In this document: positions 33,684-42,768 of the stretch, piece by piece
Position numbering within the stretch: the stretch's first letter is position 1
How the letters are laid out: every line of letters begins with the position of its first letter
DNA from: an uncultured Victivallales bacterium
GTDB lineage: Bacteria; Verrucomicrobiota; Lentisphaeria; Victivallales; UBA1829
DNA length: 64,000 bases
Assembly: GCA_934661375.1 (NCBI GenBank)
Contig: CAKUJH010000006.1
Span: 58,736-122,735 of the forward strand
Direction of reading: 5' to 3'
Translations under genes and position numbers: made by a program
The notes under the pieces: generated by a model
What the model was told of the DNA's origin: nothing
Seen by the model: the letters and a program-made list of their open reading frames with translations, nothing else
Database searches by the model: none

Positions 33684-34619
33684 ATGCTGCAGCATTATTC
33701 CGTAGTCAACGGCAAGATAGAGCAGAATCCCGGCGGTTTCCCGCATATTGATATTTACATTCGTCCCGACGAGGAAGAACGCCGCTACCTGATCGACGTC
33801 TGCCGGGTGGACGAACATACGCTGATTTCCTCCACTGACCCGGATGAGACTCCGCGTATCGAATTTGAAGACAACCATACGGCAATCATTCTCAAATATC
33901 CGAAAAACTACTCTGCCGAGGACAATTTTTTCTTCCGGGTCAAATCCATGGGGGTGTTTCTTTTTCCGCCCGACCGGATCATTATCGTGCTGGACGACCA
34001 GGTTCCCCTGTTTACCGGACGTCTGGCATCCAACCTGAAAACTCCGCAGGATGTTCTGCTGCGTATTCTGTATCAGACCATCCGGCATTTTGAGACACAC
34101 CTGCGCATCATCAACATGTGCAGTGATGAACTGGAACATGAAATCAGCAAATCCTCCGAAAACAAGAACCTGCTGGACATGTTCACTCTGGAAAAGGGAC
34201 TGGTTTACTATCTGAACGCCCTCAGCGGCAACGGCAGACTGATTGAACGCATGAAAGCCGGTTCCGCAAAAATCGGTTTTACCAATGACAATCTGGAACT
34301 GCTGGACGATCAGGCGATTGAAAATCAGCAGTTTCTCGATCAGGCGCAGGTGTATTCGCAGGTGCTTTCCGGTCTGATGGATGCCCGCGCGTCCATCATC
34401 AACAATAATCTGAACGTTACGATGAAAAGCATGAACGCCATTGTCATCGCCGTTTCCATCCCGACTTTCTTCACGGGAGTCGGCGGTATGTCCGAGTTTA
34501 CTTCCGTCATCGGGAAAAGCATGAAATGGTACGTGGCGTATCCGCTGTTCTTCTGCACCATGTTCATCCTGGGTCTGCTGATTTACTGGCTGATCCAGCG
34601 GCATTACAGTTCGCGCTGA
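33684..34619 (+). CDS. CorA-family divalent-cation channel with variant signature
   Basis: This 311-aa protein has the CorA layout: an N-terminal alpha/beta domain, long helices (for example RIINMCSDELEHEISKSSEN) and two C-terminal membrane spans (IVIAVSIPTFFTGVGG and YPLFFCTMFILGLLIYWL). The ion-selectivity motif, YGMN in most CorA proteins, reads GGMS here (Met269, Ser270), so the conserved Asn is missing. The channel may still move Mg2+, Zn2+ or another ion. A strong GGAGG SD marks the start. It is followed 13 bp later by the FmdB gene. Confidence 0.85.
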   Translation: MLQHYSVVNGKIEQNPGGFPHIDIYIRPDEEERRYLIDVCRVDEHTLISSTDPDETPRIEFEDNHTAIILKYPKNYSAEDNFFFRVKSMGVFLFPPDRIIIVLDDQVPLFTGRLASNLKTPQDVLLRILYQTIRHFETHLRIINMCSDELEHEISKSSENKNLLDMFTLEKGLVYYLNALSGNGRLIERMKAGSAKIGFTNDNLELLDDQAIENQQFLDQAQVYSQVLSGLMDARASIINNNLNVTMKSMNAIVIAVSIPTFFTGVGGMSEFTSVIGKSMKWYVAYPLFFCTMFILGLLIYWLIQRHYSSR

Positions 34620-34632
34620 AAGGAGTTGAGCC

Positions 34633-34869
34633 ATGCCTATTTACGAATATATCTGCGAAGATTGCAAACATCAGTTCGAAGCGTTGGTGCGCAATTCGTC
34701 CTCCCGTCCGGAAGACGGCTGCCCCAAATGTCATTCCGGCCGTCTTCAACGTAAACTTTCGACTTTCTCCGCCTCCGTTCCCGCGGGAAACGGCTGTGCC
34801 AATGAGTCCATGTGTCCTCATGCCTCCCACAGCTGCGGCTGCGGCGGATGCTGCGGACACAGTCACTGA
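34633..34869 (+). CDS. FmdB-type zinc-ribbon protein
   Basis: This 78-aa protein begins MPIYEYICEDCKHQFEALV and continues CPKCHSGRLQRKLSTF, the CxxC-x(n)-CxxC FmdB/CxxC_CXXC_SSSS zinc ribbon. The tail is rich in Cys, Gly and His (CGCGGCCGHSH) and may bind extra metal. Function in this family is largely unknown. A GGAG SD is present and the gene ends 5 bp before rsmA. Confidence 0.85.
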   Translation: MPIYEYICEDCKHQFEALVRNSSSRPEDGCPKCHSGRLQRKLSTFSASVPAGNGCANESMCPHASHSCGCGGCCGHSH

Positions 34870-34874
34870 ACATC

Positions 34875-35705
34875 ATGAATAAGAAACAGCTTACAGCTCT
34901 GATGGAAGGTCTGGGCATTGCTCCCAGCAAGAAGCTCGGACAGAATTTTCTGGTGGACGCCAATTTCACGGAAAGCATTGTCCGCTCCGCCAACATTCAG
35001 CCGACCGACCGCATTCTGGAAGTCGGTCCGGGCTTCGGCGCCTTGACGGAACTGCTGCTCAAAACCGGTGCGCAGGTTTCCGCCATTGAATTCGACCGCA
35101 AACTCGCCGCCTGGCTCCGCGAACGGTTCAAGAACACCGGTCTGCGGCTGATCGAAGGCGATGCCTGCAAAACGGATATCCCCGCCATTTACGGGGAAGA
35201 CATCCCGTTCCGGCTGATCTCCAACCTGCCCTACTCCGCCGGAACGGTGATCGTCGCCAATATGCTGACACTGAAAACCCCGCCGACGGAAATGCTGGTC
35301 ATGCTTCAGAAAGAAGTCGGTATGCGGCTGGCGGCTTCCGCCGGGGATGAAGAATACGGTGCGCTGTCCATCCGGGTGCAGACCATGTATAAAGTGGAAG
35401 CGGTGCGGACAGCTCCGCCCGACCTCTTTTTCCCGAAACCGGATGTGGATTCCGTGATTCTGCGTCTGACCTTGCGTCCGGACCGTCCGGAAGCGGGACT
35501 GTTCAAAACCTTGAGTACTCTGGTGAAAGTTTCCTTTGCGCACCGCCGCAAGAAAATGTTCAAACAGGCAGCGGCGGTTTTCGGAGCGGAACCATTGGAA
35601 AAAGCCATGAATGACCTGGGCATCAGCCTGGACATCCGCGCGGAAAAAATTGATCCCGCCCTGTTTCGGCGTCTGGCGGAACATCTCAAGGCAGCAGCGA
35701 AATGA
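34875..35705 (+). CDS. rsmA: 16S rRNA dimethyladenosine transferase
   Basis: This 276-aa enzyme dimethylates two adjacent adenosines in the 3' helix of 16S rRNA. PSKKLGQNFLVDANF, the SAM-binding ILEVGPGFGALTELLL and the catalytic NLPYSAGT motif (motif IV) are all present. VKVSFAHRRKKMFKQ lies near the C-terminus. The start at 34875 gives the usual N-terminus. The stop overlaps the start of the U32 gene as ATGA. Confidence 0.94.
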   Translation: MNKKQLTALMEGLGIAPSKKLGQNFLVDANFTESIVRSANIQPTDRILEVGPGFGALTELLLKTGAQVSAIEFDRKLAAWLRERFKNTGLRLIEGDACKTDIPAIYGEDIPFRLISNLPYSAGTVIVANMLTLKTPPTEMLVMLQKEVGMRLAASAGDEEYGALSIRVQTMYKVEAVRTAPPDLFFPKPDVDSVILRLTLRPDRPEAGLFKTLSTLVKVSFAHRRKKMFKQAAAVFGAEPLEKAMNDLGISLDIRAEKIDPALFRRLAEHLKAAAK

Positions 35706-37933
35706 TCGGTTCCACCGGAAAAATGGAACTGCTGGCTCCTGCCGGCAATCCTTCCGCAGCACTGGCGGCATTCGATGCCGGGGCGGATGCCGTTTATTGC
35801 GGTCTGCATAAATTCAATGCCAGGGAACGTTCGGAAAATTTCACGCACGAAGAACTGGCTAAAATCATTGCTTATGCAGGAAAAAATCACCGTAAAGTCT
35901 ACGTTACCTTCAATACTCTGCTGAAAGAGAGCGAATTGAAGGAAGCCGCGGCGGAACTGGCTCATCTGGCGGAATGCCGGCCGGATGCCCTGATCGTGCA
36001 GGATCTGGGCGCGGCGCGGATCATCCGGGAATATTTTCCGGAACTGACTCTCCATGCTTCAACACAGCTGGGCATTCACAATTCCGCCGGACTGGAAGCC
36101 GCGAAAAAATTCGGATTCCGGCGGGTCATTATGGAACGGCAGGTTACGCTGAACGAACTGCGGAAGATGATTCCGGACGGCAAACCGCCGGTCGAAATCG
36201 AATTATTTGTACACGGCGCATTATGCTGCTGTGTTTCAGGCTCCTGCCTGTTTTCTTCCTGGCTGGGCGGCTGGAGCGGCAACCGCGGCAAATGCAAACA
36301 GCCCTGCCGCCGGCAGTATTTCCGCTATGGCGATTCCGCCGGGCGGGGTGAATTTCTGTTTTCCCCGGATGATTTATGCGCCTTGGAACTGCTGGATGAA
36401 TTCCGCAGTCTGGGCGTTTGCAGTCTGAAAATCGAAGGACGTCTGCGTCGGGCGGATTATGTGGAAAAAGTGGTACGGGCATACCGGACCGTACTGGATG
36501 CCGCCCCAAAAAAACGTCCGGAAGCATTACTCGAAGCACAGAATATTCTGCGCGGAGTCTGTACTCGCAAAACCTCCCTGGGTTTTTATACGGTTCCTTC
36601 CATGAAAAAACTGGTGCGGCTGGATCCGCTGGGCGGGTCCGGTGTGCCATGCGGCAAAGTAACGGGAACAGCACCCGGCGGTTTCGAAGCGGTCATGTCC
36701 GGACGGCTGCATGTCGGCGACACCATCCGGGTCCAGACGGCGGCAGACGCCGGAGACGGGTTCAGCCAGACGGTTCTGTTCCTCGAATCGAAACGCCGTT
36801 CCGTCATGAAAGTGTTGTCCGGAGACCGCTGTTTCATACGATCAGATAAAAAGCCGTTGCGGGATTCACTGATTTACCGTACGGGGGAATCCGGCACGGA
36901 TTATTCCGGACGCATGGCAAAACTGCCCGCACCCAAAGTTCCGCTGGATGTAAAAATATCATTGTCGGCAGACGGTTTGACGGCGGCAGTCTGCACCGGC
37001 GATCAGTTTCATATTGCCCTGCCCTCGCTGTCCCCGGCAAAAAAACACGCGGTTTCGGCAGAGGATCTGATCCGGGAATTTTCCGCGGCGGCCTCGGAAA
37101 TTTTTGAAGGCGGCGTCCTTTCAGCGGAGGTTTCCGGCGAATGGTTTCTGCCGTCAAGTGAACTGAAAGAAGCACGGCGGCAGTTCTGGAACTGGGCTGA
37201 ACTGCGGATTCCGCATGACCTGCCGCACCGCAAGGCGGCGAAGTGTCTGCAGAATTTCCGGAATGCATACGATGCGTTTCAGCCGTCTGCACTCGAACTG
37301 TTTCCGGACTGCACGGCGGCTGCAGAAAACAGAACGGCAGATACAGCGGCGGCGCGGGAAATCAGCATTGCCGGACCGGAAGACGAAATCATACTGCCGC
37401 CGATCGTTCCGGAATTTCAGCTGGATGAACTGAAACGGCAGATTGCCGGTCTCATCAGGCGCGGAACCAAAGTGTTCCGCCTGACTTCGCTGTTTCAATT
37501 TGCCTTGTTCCCGGAACCGCAGCGGCACGGGCTGATTCTGAAAACCATGTTTCCGTTTCCGGTCTGCAATTCGGAATGCGTCCGGGTATGTCAGGAACTG
37601 GGAGCCGCCGGAGTACAGGCGTGGATCGAGCTGGGACGCGGCGACCATGAACAGCTGCGCGAACATTCGATTCTGCCGCTGGAAGTCTACGGATATGGCA
37701 AGCCCTGCATTTTCACCACGCGGGCTGTACTGCTGCCCTGGCAGAAAATCCGTGACATCCGCGGCAATCGTTTTGAATTGACAAAAGACGGTATGCTGAC
37801 GCATCTTTATCCGGAACAGACCTTGTCATTGGAAGATATTCCGGAGCATTTTTCCATTTTCCGGGATTTGCGCAAATGCAGTGAACAGGAAACACTTCTG
37901 ACGGATTTCAATCATTCCCGCGACTGGGCATAA
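35702..37933 (+). CDS. U32-family protein, RlhA/TrhP-like RNA hydroxylation factor
   Basis: This 743-aa protein carries the U32 signature IELFVHGALCCCVSGSCLFSSW followed by GNRGKCKQPCRRQY, whose cysteines are proposed to hold an iron-sulfur cluster. The N-terminal barrel starts MELLAPAGNPSAALAAFDAGADAVYCG. A long C-terminal extension is present, as in RlhA (YdcP) type proteins, which make 5-hydroxycytidine in 23S rRNA; TrhP acts on tRNA uridine. Its position overlapping rsmA fits an RNA-modification role. Older annotation as a peptidase is doubtful. Confidence 0.85.
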   Translation: MIGSTGKMELLAPAGNPSAALAAFDAGADAVYCGLHKFNARERSENFTHEELAKIIAYAGKNHRKVYVTFNTLLKESELKEAAAELAHLAECRPDALIVQDLGAARIIREYFPELTLHASTQLGIHNSAGLEAAKKFGFRRVIMERQVTLNELRKMIPDGKPPVEIELFVHGALCCCVSGSCLFSSWLGGWSGNRGKCKQPCRRQYFRYGDSAGRGEFLFSPDDLCALELLDEFRSLGVCSLKIEGRLRRADYVEKVVRAYRTVLDAAPKKRPEALLEAQNILRGVCTRKTSLGFYTVPSMKKLVRLDPLGGSGVPCGKVTGTAPGGFEAVMSGRLHVGDTIRVQTAADAGDGFSQTVLFLESKRRSVMKVLSGDRCFIRSDKKPLRDSLIYRTGESGTDYSGRMAKLPAPKVPLDVKISLSADGLTAAVCTGDQFHIALPSLSPAKKHAVSAEDLIREFSAAASEIFEGGVLSAEVSGEWFLPSSELKEARRQFWNWAELRIPHDLPHRKAAKCLQNFRNAYDAFQPSALELFPDCTAAAENRTADTAAAREISIAGPEDEIILPPIVPEFQLDELKRQIAGLIRRGTKVFRLTSLFQFALFPEPQRHGLILKTMFPFPVCNSECVRVCQELGAAGVQAWIELGRGDHEQLREHSILPLEVYGYGKPCIFTTRAVLLPWQKIRDIRGNRFELTKDGMLTHLYPEQTLSLEDIPEHFSIFRDLRKCSEQETLLTDFNHSRDWA

Positions 37934-38062
37934 AAAAAAGAAACCGGAACACATTCAGGGGGGGATGATATGGAATGCGCCCCGATTTCAAGCCGATAAT
38001 TTACACTGAAAATACAAAAATTCAAGTTCTGAATTCTGTTTTCATCAAACTTTTCAGTCCGG

Positions 38063-39493
38063 TCAATCCTTTTTGGTCCGGAAAGCGTGGAAAACAATAT
38101 TGTTTTCATTGCTGAAAAACAGAATCGGCGTAGTCCGCTGAATCACCACATGATCGGTATCGAACCGCAGCAGCCAGGTGAACCGGGCGGTGGTCTGAAT
38201 GCACCAGGCGTAGATTTTCAGCAGATCCGGACGCAGCCAGGCGGCACGGGCAGCCACCCGGTGAGGAGTCCGCGCCGCCAGCGCGGCATTGCTGTATTCC
38301 GTCTCACGAAAGCCGGCAAGAACGCGGACGCCGTCAATATCCAGAGAACAGGAATCATTCCCGAACGACAGTTTTATGTTCTGTATGCCCCAGCGGTTGG
38401 GAGCTGCCGCATATTCCCCGGCGGCACATTCCGGCGTTCCGGCAACACCGGCGGACATATCCGGCGGCAGTGCGGCGCGCAGATTTTCCAGCTGCGTCCG
38501 GAGCTGAGCCGACGCCGCAGGATTTTCCGGCAGCGGCTGTTCTTTCAGCACGGGAAGGATTCTTTCCTGCAGGGAAGTCAGCACCTGCTGCATACCGCCC
38601 ATTCCGGACACAAACGCCAGAGTCAGATCTTTTTCCGGATAAACCACGGCATACTGCCCGGCAGCACCGTCGCCGCGGAATCCGCCTTCCCGGCAGCGCC
38701 AGAACTGATAGCCGTAACCGATTTTCCAGTCCGGAGATTCATTCATGGAATTATCCGCCTGATAGGAAGTGGCTTCCGCCAGGTATTCCGCCGGAACCAG
38801 CTGTCTGCCGTTCCAGCAGCCGCGATGCAGCAGCAGATGGGCAAACTTGGCAATATCCATCACATTCAGCCAGAGTCCCCAGCCGCCGATATTGGTTCCC
38901 TGCGGATTGCAGTTCCATTCCGGCGGCTGAATTTCCAGCGGATCAAACAGACGCGACTGCAGATATTCCGAAACATTCATTCCCGTAACTTTCCGGATCA
39001 CCGCGGCAAGCAGGAAAGTGGCGCCGGAGTTGTAGACAAAGCGTTCTCCCGGACGGTAGAACAGCGGAGACTCGAAAATTCCGCGAAGCCAGTCACCGTG
39101 TTCAAAATCCACAAAATTGAAACTGCACCGGTCATGACCGCTGGACATGGTCAGCAGATTTTTCAGCGTAACCGTTTTCATTTCCGGCGAAACCCGGTCA
39201 CTGAGATATTCCGGGAAAAAATCCATCACGCGGTCGGAGATTTTCAGACGATTTTCCCCTTGTGCTATGCCGATGGCGCAGGATACGAAACTTTTGCTCA
39301 GAGAAAAAAGTTCATGCGGCAGTTCCATGGTGTACGGACTCCAGGCGCCGCGGGCGGCAATTTTTCCATGACGCATCAACACAAACGCATGAGACTGTTC
39401 CAGCTGATTCAAGTCATTGACGAAAGCCGAAACGGCTGATGACGGAATGCCCAGTGCTTCCGGATTCATTTCAGGAAAAAATAATTCTTTCAT
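38063..39493 (-). CDS. Serine hydrolase of the beta-lactamase (class C/PBP4-like) fold
   Basis: This 476-aa protein shows the SxxK nucleophile motif S64-L-S-K67 in ELFSLSKSFV and the YxS motif around Y154 (RFVYNSGATF). Other family features are LTMSSGHDR and GWGLWLNVMDIAKFAHLLL. It may be an esterase, a D-aminopeptidase or a transacylase; a true beta-lactamase is unlikely. No signal peptide was seen, so it may be cytosolic. It follows a glycosidase-like gene by 175 bp in the carbohydrate island. Confidence 0.85.
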   Translation of the reverse strand: MKELFFPEMNPEALGIPSSAVSAFVNDLNQLEQSHAFVLMRHGKIAARGAWSPYTMELPHELFSLSKSFVSCAIGIAQGENRLKISDRVMDFFPEYLSDRVSPEMKTVTLKNLLTMSSGHDRCSFNFVDFEHGDWLRGIFESPLFYRPGERFVYNSGATFLLAAVIRKVTGMNVSEYLQSRLFDPLEIQPPEWNCNPQGTNIGGWGLWLNVMDIAKFAHLLLHRGCWNGRQLVPAEYLAEATSYQADNSMNESPDWKIGYGYQFWRCREGGFRGDGAAGQYAVVYPEKDLTLAFVSGMGGMQQVLTSLQERILPVLKEQPLPENPAASAQLRTQLENLRAALPPDMSAGVAGTPECAAGEYAAAPNRWGIQNIKLSFGNDSCSLDIDGVRVLAGFRETEYSNAALAARTPHRVAARAAWLRPDLLKIYAWCIQTTARFTWLLRFDTDHVVIQRTTPILFFSNENNIVFHAFRTKKD

Positions 39494-39668
39494 GAGTGTT
39501 CTTTATCCTTCACGGTTGTGTTTTCTGATTCTCCGGCAATATAACCGTGAATCTGGAAAAAATCAAGAGCGATGATTCCATTTCCGGCAAGGCTTTCCGG
39601 ATTTTCCGGAACGGATATCTGTTCCTGTCATCGGCAGACATCCATTCCGGAAATCCGGCATGGCAAAT

Positions 39669-41978
39669 TCAGCATTCCGCCGAAATTTCCACCTCGTCGC
39701 CGACATGGAACACGCCGTCATATTCCATCCGGTGCTCTGTTTCAAACCATTCAATCTCCACCGCATTTCCATTGATCCGCAACTGCGGTTTCCGGGGAGA
39801 CTGAACTTTCAGAAACGTCCGCAGGGACGCCCCGCAGATGAAGCGCAGCCGGCAGCCGGCAAGGTTCACTGCGGAGACCGGAGCATCCGCCAGACACAAC
39901 AGCACGGGATGTGCCGGAAGCTCCGGGGTACGCTCGACCGAATACTCGTTTCCGGGACGGTCGGCAGGAGTCTGAAGAGTTCCGGAAATCCGGCACCCGT
40001 CAACGGAAATACCGCCGGCATAGCCGCCCTGTCCGGAAACCCGGAAAACATTTTCCTGCAGTCTGAACCGGGAATCCGGTCCTTCGCCGGGGACCCAGCA
40101 GCGGCCGCCGCGATGGTACATCCAGCCGCCGACGCCGCAAAAAAGCCCCTGTGCCGCCGCGGTGGCGGAAAACGCCTGCCAGTTGGCAAGCTGGTTGGAA
40201 TCACCGTCACAGCCGGCGAGATTGAACGTCTCCACGGCGCATTGATACCGGGAGAAATACTCCAGCCAGCCGCGCATCAGGTGAAGAGCTTCATCCGCTC
40301 TGCCGCCCAGACGTGCCGTCTTGCATTCGTGTCCGAGATGCTGATTCATGTGAACGGACTTCCACATCTCGCAGGGTACTTCGCTGTCATACGCCACCGC
40401 AGTATGCCCTATCGGGTGCCAGAGCCGGACAGCCTGATAATCCGCCAGTTTCGGCAGAATCCGGCGGAACAGCCGTGCGCCGTACAGATAATCCATGCCC
40501 AGCGTGTGGGTGTTCTGATAAACAATCCGGTCCGGCAGAGTGCCGTCCGCTTTGAGTGCCGCGCGCAGATACCCTTCCTGTTCATCGAAAAACGCCTCCG
40601 CATAATGAGCTTCGACTTTTTCCGAAAGCACGCGGCAGCGTTCCGCCAGAGCCGGATCACCGGTTTCCGTCGCAAAATTCTCCAGCACCCGGAGAGAATC
40701 ATACCACCAGCCGTTCAGACAGGAAGCGTAGAACAGACCGTTCAGACCGACTTCGTCCGAACAGTCGACCCCGACGTTCAGGGAAGTTGCCAGCAGTCCT
40801 GTCTCCGGATTTGCAAACGTTTCATTGAAATCCAGATAACGTTTCAGATGCGGCATACATTCCCGCAGGAAATCCGGGTCATCCGCAAACGCCAGATATT
40901 CATCCAGGGTCAGGATCAGGTGCATGGTGATCCAGGCACAGGTCTCCACCCACGGATAATCCAGCAGATAACGGATCATCCTGCGTGTCCGGACGGGTTC
41001 GCCGGTCAGCAGAAAATCGCGGGATGGATACACATGATCCCACAGAGAGAAATACCCGTACTTGTCGGCGGCAGCCCGGATCGCTGCCTGATCCGCAGTT
41101 TCCGTCAGCAGCAAATGCCGCTGATAACCGGGATAACGTCGGAAAAATTCCGCGGCTTCCGGCAGACCGTCAATCTCCGCTTCCACGGACGGACGGCAGA
41201 TTTCCAGTCCGGACTGAAACACCGAATCAAACGGAGCAGCCGCCTGAACCGCCGCCTCATCCACCGTGGTTCCGAAACCGAATCCCAGTTCCAGCGGCTC
41301 CCCGGTTTCCTCCCATTCCAGAGTCCAGCCGTTGGGAATCTCCGTGAAAGCCGCCAGCGGACGATTGCCGCGAATCACCCAGAATTGTTTTTTCGCATGA
41401 TCGGCGTATTGGCAATCCGCCTCGAAAATCAGCATACCGTCGCGGCAGACAGCCGGCAGGCGTGTCAGGGTCATATCCTTTTCGGGAAACGGACGGGCGG
41501 GATCGAAGCCGGGACCGCGCAATTCCGGCGGCAGCCACTGGATGCCGCTGGCAATGACCGCCAGCTGATTCTTGAGTGCAGGCATGACCCCTTCCGGCAT
41601 GTGCAGACGGGAAAGCGTCATGATGAAACGCTCGCCCGGATGCGGAGCAAACCGGAAAATCATTGCCTTTTCATTCATTGCCGCGGAAAATTCACCGGAG
41701 CGGAAACCGAACGGATACAGTTCGGCTTTTTCCGGCACGTAATTGATTTTGCCGTGCCGGAACTGAATCGCCGGAGAATAAAGCGGACGCCCCATCGTTG
41801 CCCTGCCCCGGCGTCTCAGCCAGGGAACGGGGAAACGATCCGGATAGAGTTTGCCGTTGAATTCCCGGACATCCAGCAGCGAGATCGAGTCGATCCCTCC
41901 GAACCGTTCCATGCAGAAGGAAAGCGGTCCACGGCAGAATGCCCGGTAATCCGCGGGAAAAAGATCTGTAAACCGCAT
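39669..41978 (-). CDS. Six-hairpin glycosidase-like protein
   Basis: This 769-aa protein lacks a signal peptide. An N-terminal beta-rich region is followed by a helical (alpha/alpha)6-type region. Representative stretches are WDHVYPSRDFLLTGEPVRTRRMIRYLLDYPWVETCAW, NVGVDCSDEVGLNGLFYASCLNGWWYDSLRVL and RAALKADGTLPDRIVYQNTHTLGMDYLYG; the C-terminus is beta-rich. This layout is typical of GH78/GH95/GH15-type enzymes, but I could not assign a family. It probably cleaves a glycan product in the cytoplasm. It starts 9 bp after the LamG gene. Confidence 0.65.
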   Translation of the reverse strand: MRFTDLFPADYRAFCRGPLSFCMERFGGIDSISLLDVREFNGKLYPDRFPVPWLRRRGRATMGRPLYSPAIQFRHGKINYVPEKAELYPFGFRSGEFSAAMNEKAMIFRFAPHPGERFIMTLSRLHMPEGVMPALKNQLAVIASGIQWLPPELRGPGFDPARPFPEKDMTLTRLPAVCRDGMLIFEADCQYADHAKKQFWVIRGNRPLAAFTEIPNGWTLEWEETGEPLELGFGFGTTVDEAAVQAAAPFDSVFQSGLEICRPSVEAEIDGLPEAAEFFRRYPGYQRHLLLTETADQAAIRAAADKYGYFSLWDHVYPSRDFLLTGEPVRTRRMIRYLLDYPWVETCAWITMHLILTLDEYLAFADDPDFLRECMPHLKRYLDFNETFANPETGLLATSLNVGVDCSDEVGLNGLFYASCLNGWWYDSLRVLENFATETGDPALAERCRVLSEKVEAHYAEAFFDEQEGYLRAALKADGTLPDRIVYQNTHTLGMDYLYGARLFRRILPKLADYQAVRLWHPIGHTAVAYDSEVPCEMWKSVHMNQHLGHECKTARLGGRADEALHLMRGWLEYFSRYQCAVETFNLAGCDGDSNQLANWQAFSATAAAQGLFCGVGGWMYHRGGRCWVPGEGPDSRFRLQENVFRVSGQGGYAGGISVDGCRISGTLQTPADRPGNEYSVERTPELPAHPVLLCLADAPVSAVNLAGCRLRFICGASLRTFLKVQSPRKPQLRINGNAVEIEWFETEHRMEYDGVFHVGDEVEISAEC

Positions 41979-41987
41979 AATCTTTTC

Positions 41988-42767
41988 TTACTTGACGGGG
42001 TTGTCCTTTTTGTACAATCCGGCGATTTCCTCCGCCGAAAGCACTTTGTCATACAGCGTGAATTCATCGAACGCCAGTCCGCTGCTCATGCCGATCCCGA
42101 AACAGTCCGCCAGCTTGTCCGAAGTCACTTTGTACGGCACCGACGTGCGCAGCCGTTCCTTGCCGTCCAGATAGATCACGTAGTTCAGACCATCCCAGGT
42201 CATGGCAAGGTGATGCCAGACATTCTTGCCGAGATCCAGATCCAGCCGGACATTCGACTTGGTGATGTCCTTGAAGCACGGGAACACCAGCATCAGGACA
42301 TCCTTGCCGCCGGGAACATGCGAAGTCGTGCGCTGAAGCACGATATACCCGGTCGGCATATACGAAGTAGCGAAGAAACTGTTGTAATATGTTTTCTTCC
42401 ATTGCGTATTGCCCTGATTCGGGGTGTCTTTGGTCTGCACAATCCAGTCGACCGGATTGAACCAGAGCGAAACACTGCCCGGTTTGCTGAAATCCACATT
42501 GTCCTGAATCTTGAAACGGAGCGACTGCGGATTGTTTTTGCCCAGCACAGCTTTGCCTTTGACGCCGGGGATAAACTCAAAGCGGCTTTTGTCGAAGTTG
42601 CCGACAATGATTTTGTCCGAGCCGCGCGACTGATCCGGTTCCACCGAATCGTCAAAGCTACAATAGAATGTAACGTTTTCCGCCAGCGAGTCCTGTGTCT
42701 GCTGAGCCGGAAGTGCGGCGGGCGTCAGCCCAGCCAGAAGAAGAAGCGACATGAGTGAGTGTTTCAT
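41988..42767 (-). CDS. Exported LamG/concanavalin-like protein (module 1)
   Basis: This 259-aa protein has a signal peptide (MKHSLMSLLLLAGLTPAALPA) and a laminin-G/concanavalin-like jelly-roll: NVTFYCSFDDSVEPDQSRG, GSVSLWFNPVDWIV, VWHHLAMTWDGLNYVIYLDGKE and FDEFTLYDKVLSAEEIAGLYK. Such domains usually bind glycans. A GGAGG SD lies 8 nt upstream, one base after the giant exported-protein gene ends. A paralogue lies at 48434-49195 in the second module. Confidence 0.8.
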   Translation of the reverse strand: MKHSLMSLLLLAGLTPAALPAQQTQDSLAENVTFYCSFDDSVEPDQSRGSDKIIVGNFDKSRFEFIPGVKGKAVLGKNNPQSLRFKIQDNVDFSKPGSVSLWFNPVDWIVQTKDTPNQGNTQWKKTYYNSFFATSYMPTGYIVLQRTTSHVPGGKDVLMLVFPCFKDITKSNVRLDLDLGKNVWHHLAMTWDGLNYVIYLDGKERLRTSVPYKVTSDKLADCFGIGMSSGLAFDEFTLYDKVLSAEEIAGLYKKDNPVK

Positions 42768-42768
42768 A

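Noticed and set aside
38063..39493. Antibiotic-resistance beta-lactamase
   Set aside because: The SxxK and YxS motifs fit the wider serine-hydrolase family, there is no signal peptide, and the context is carbohydrate metabolism.
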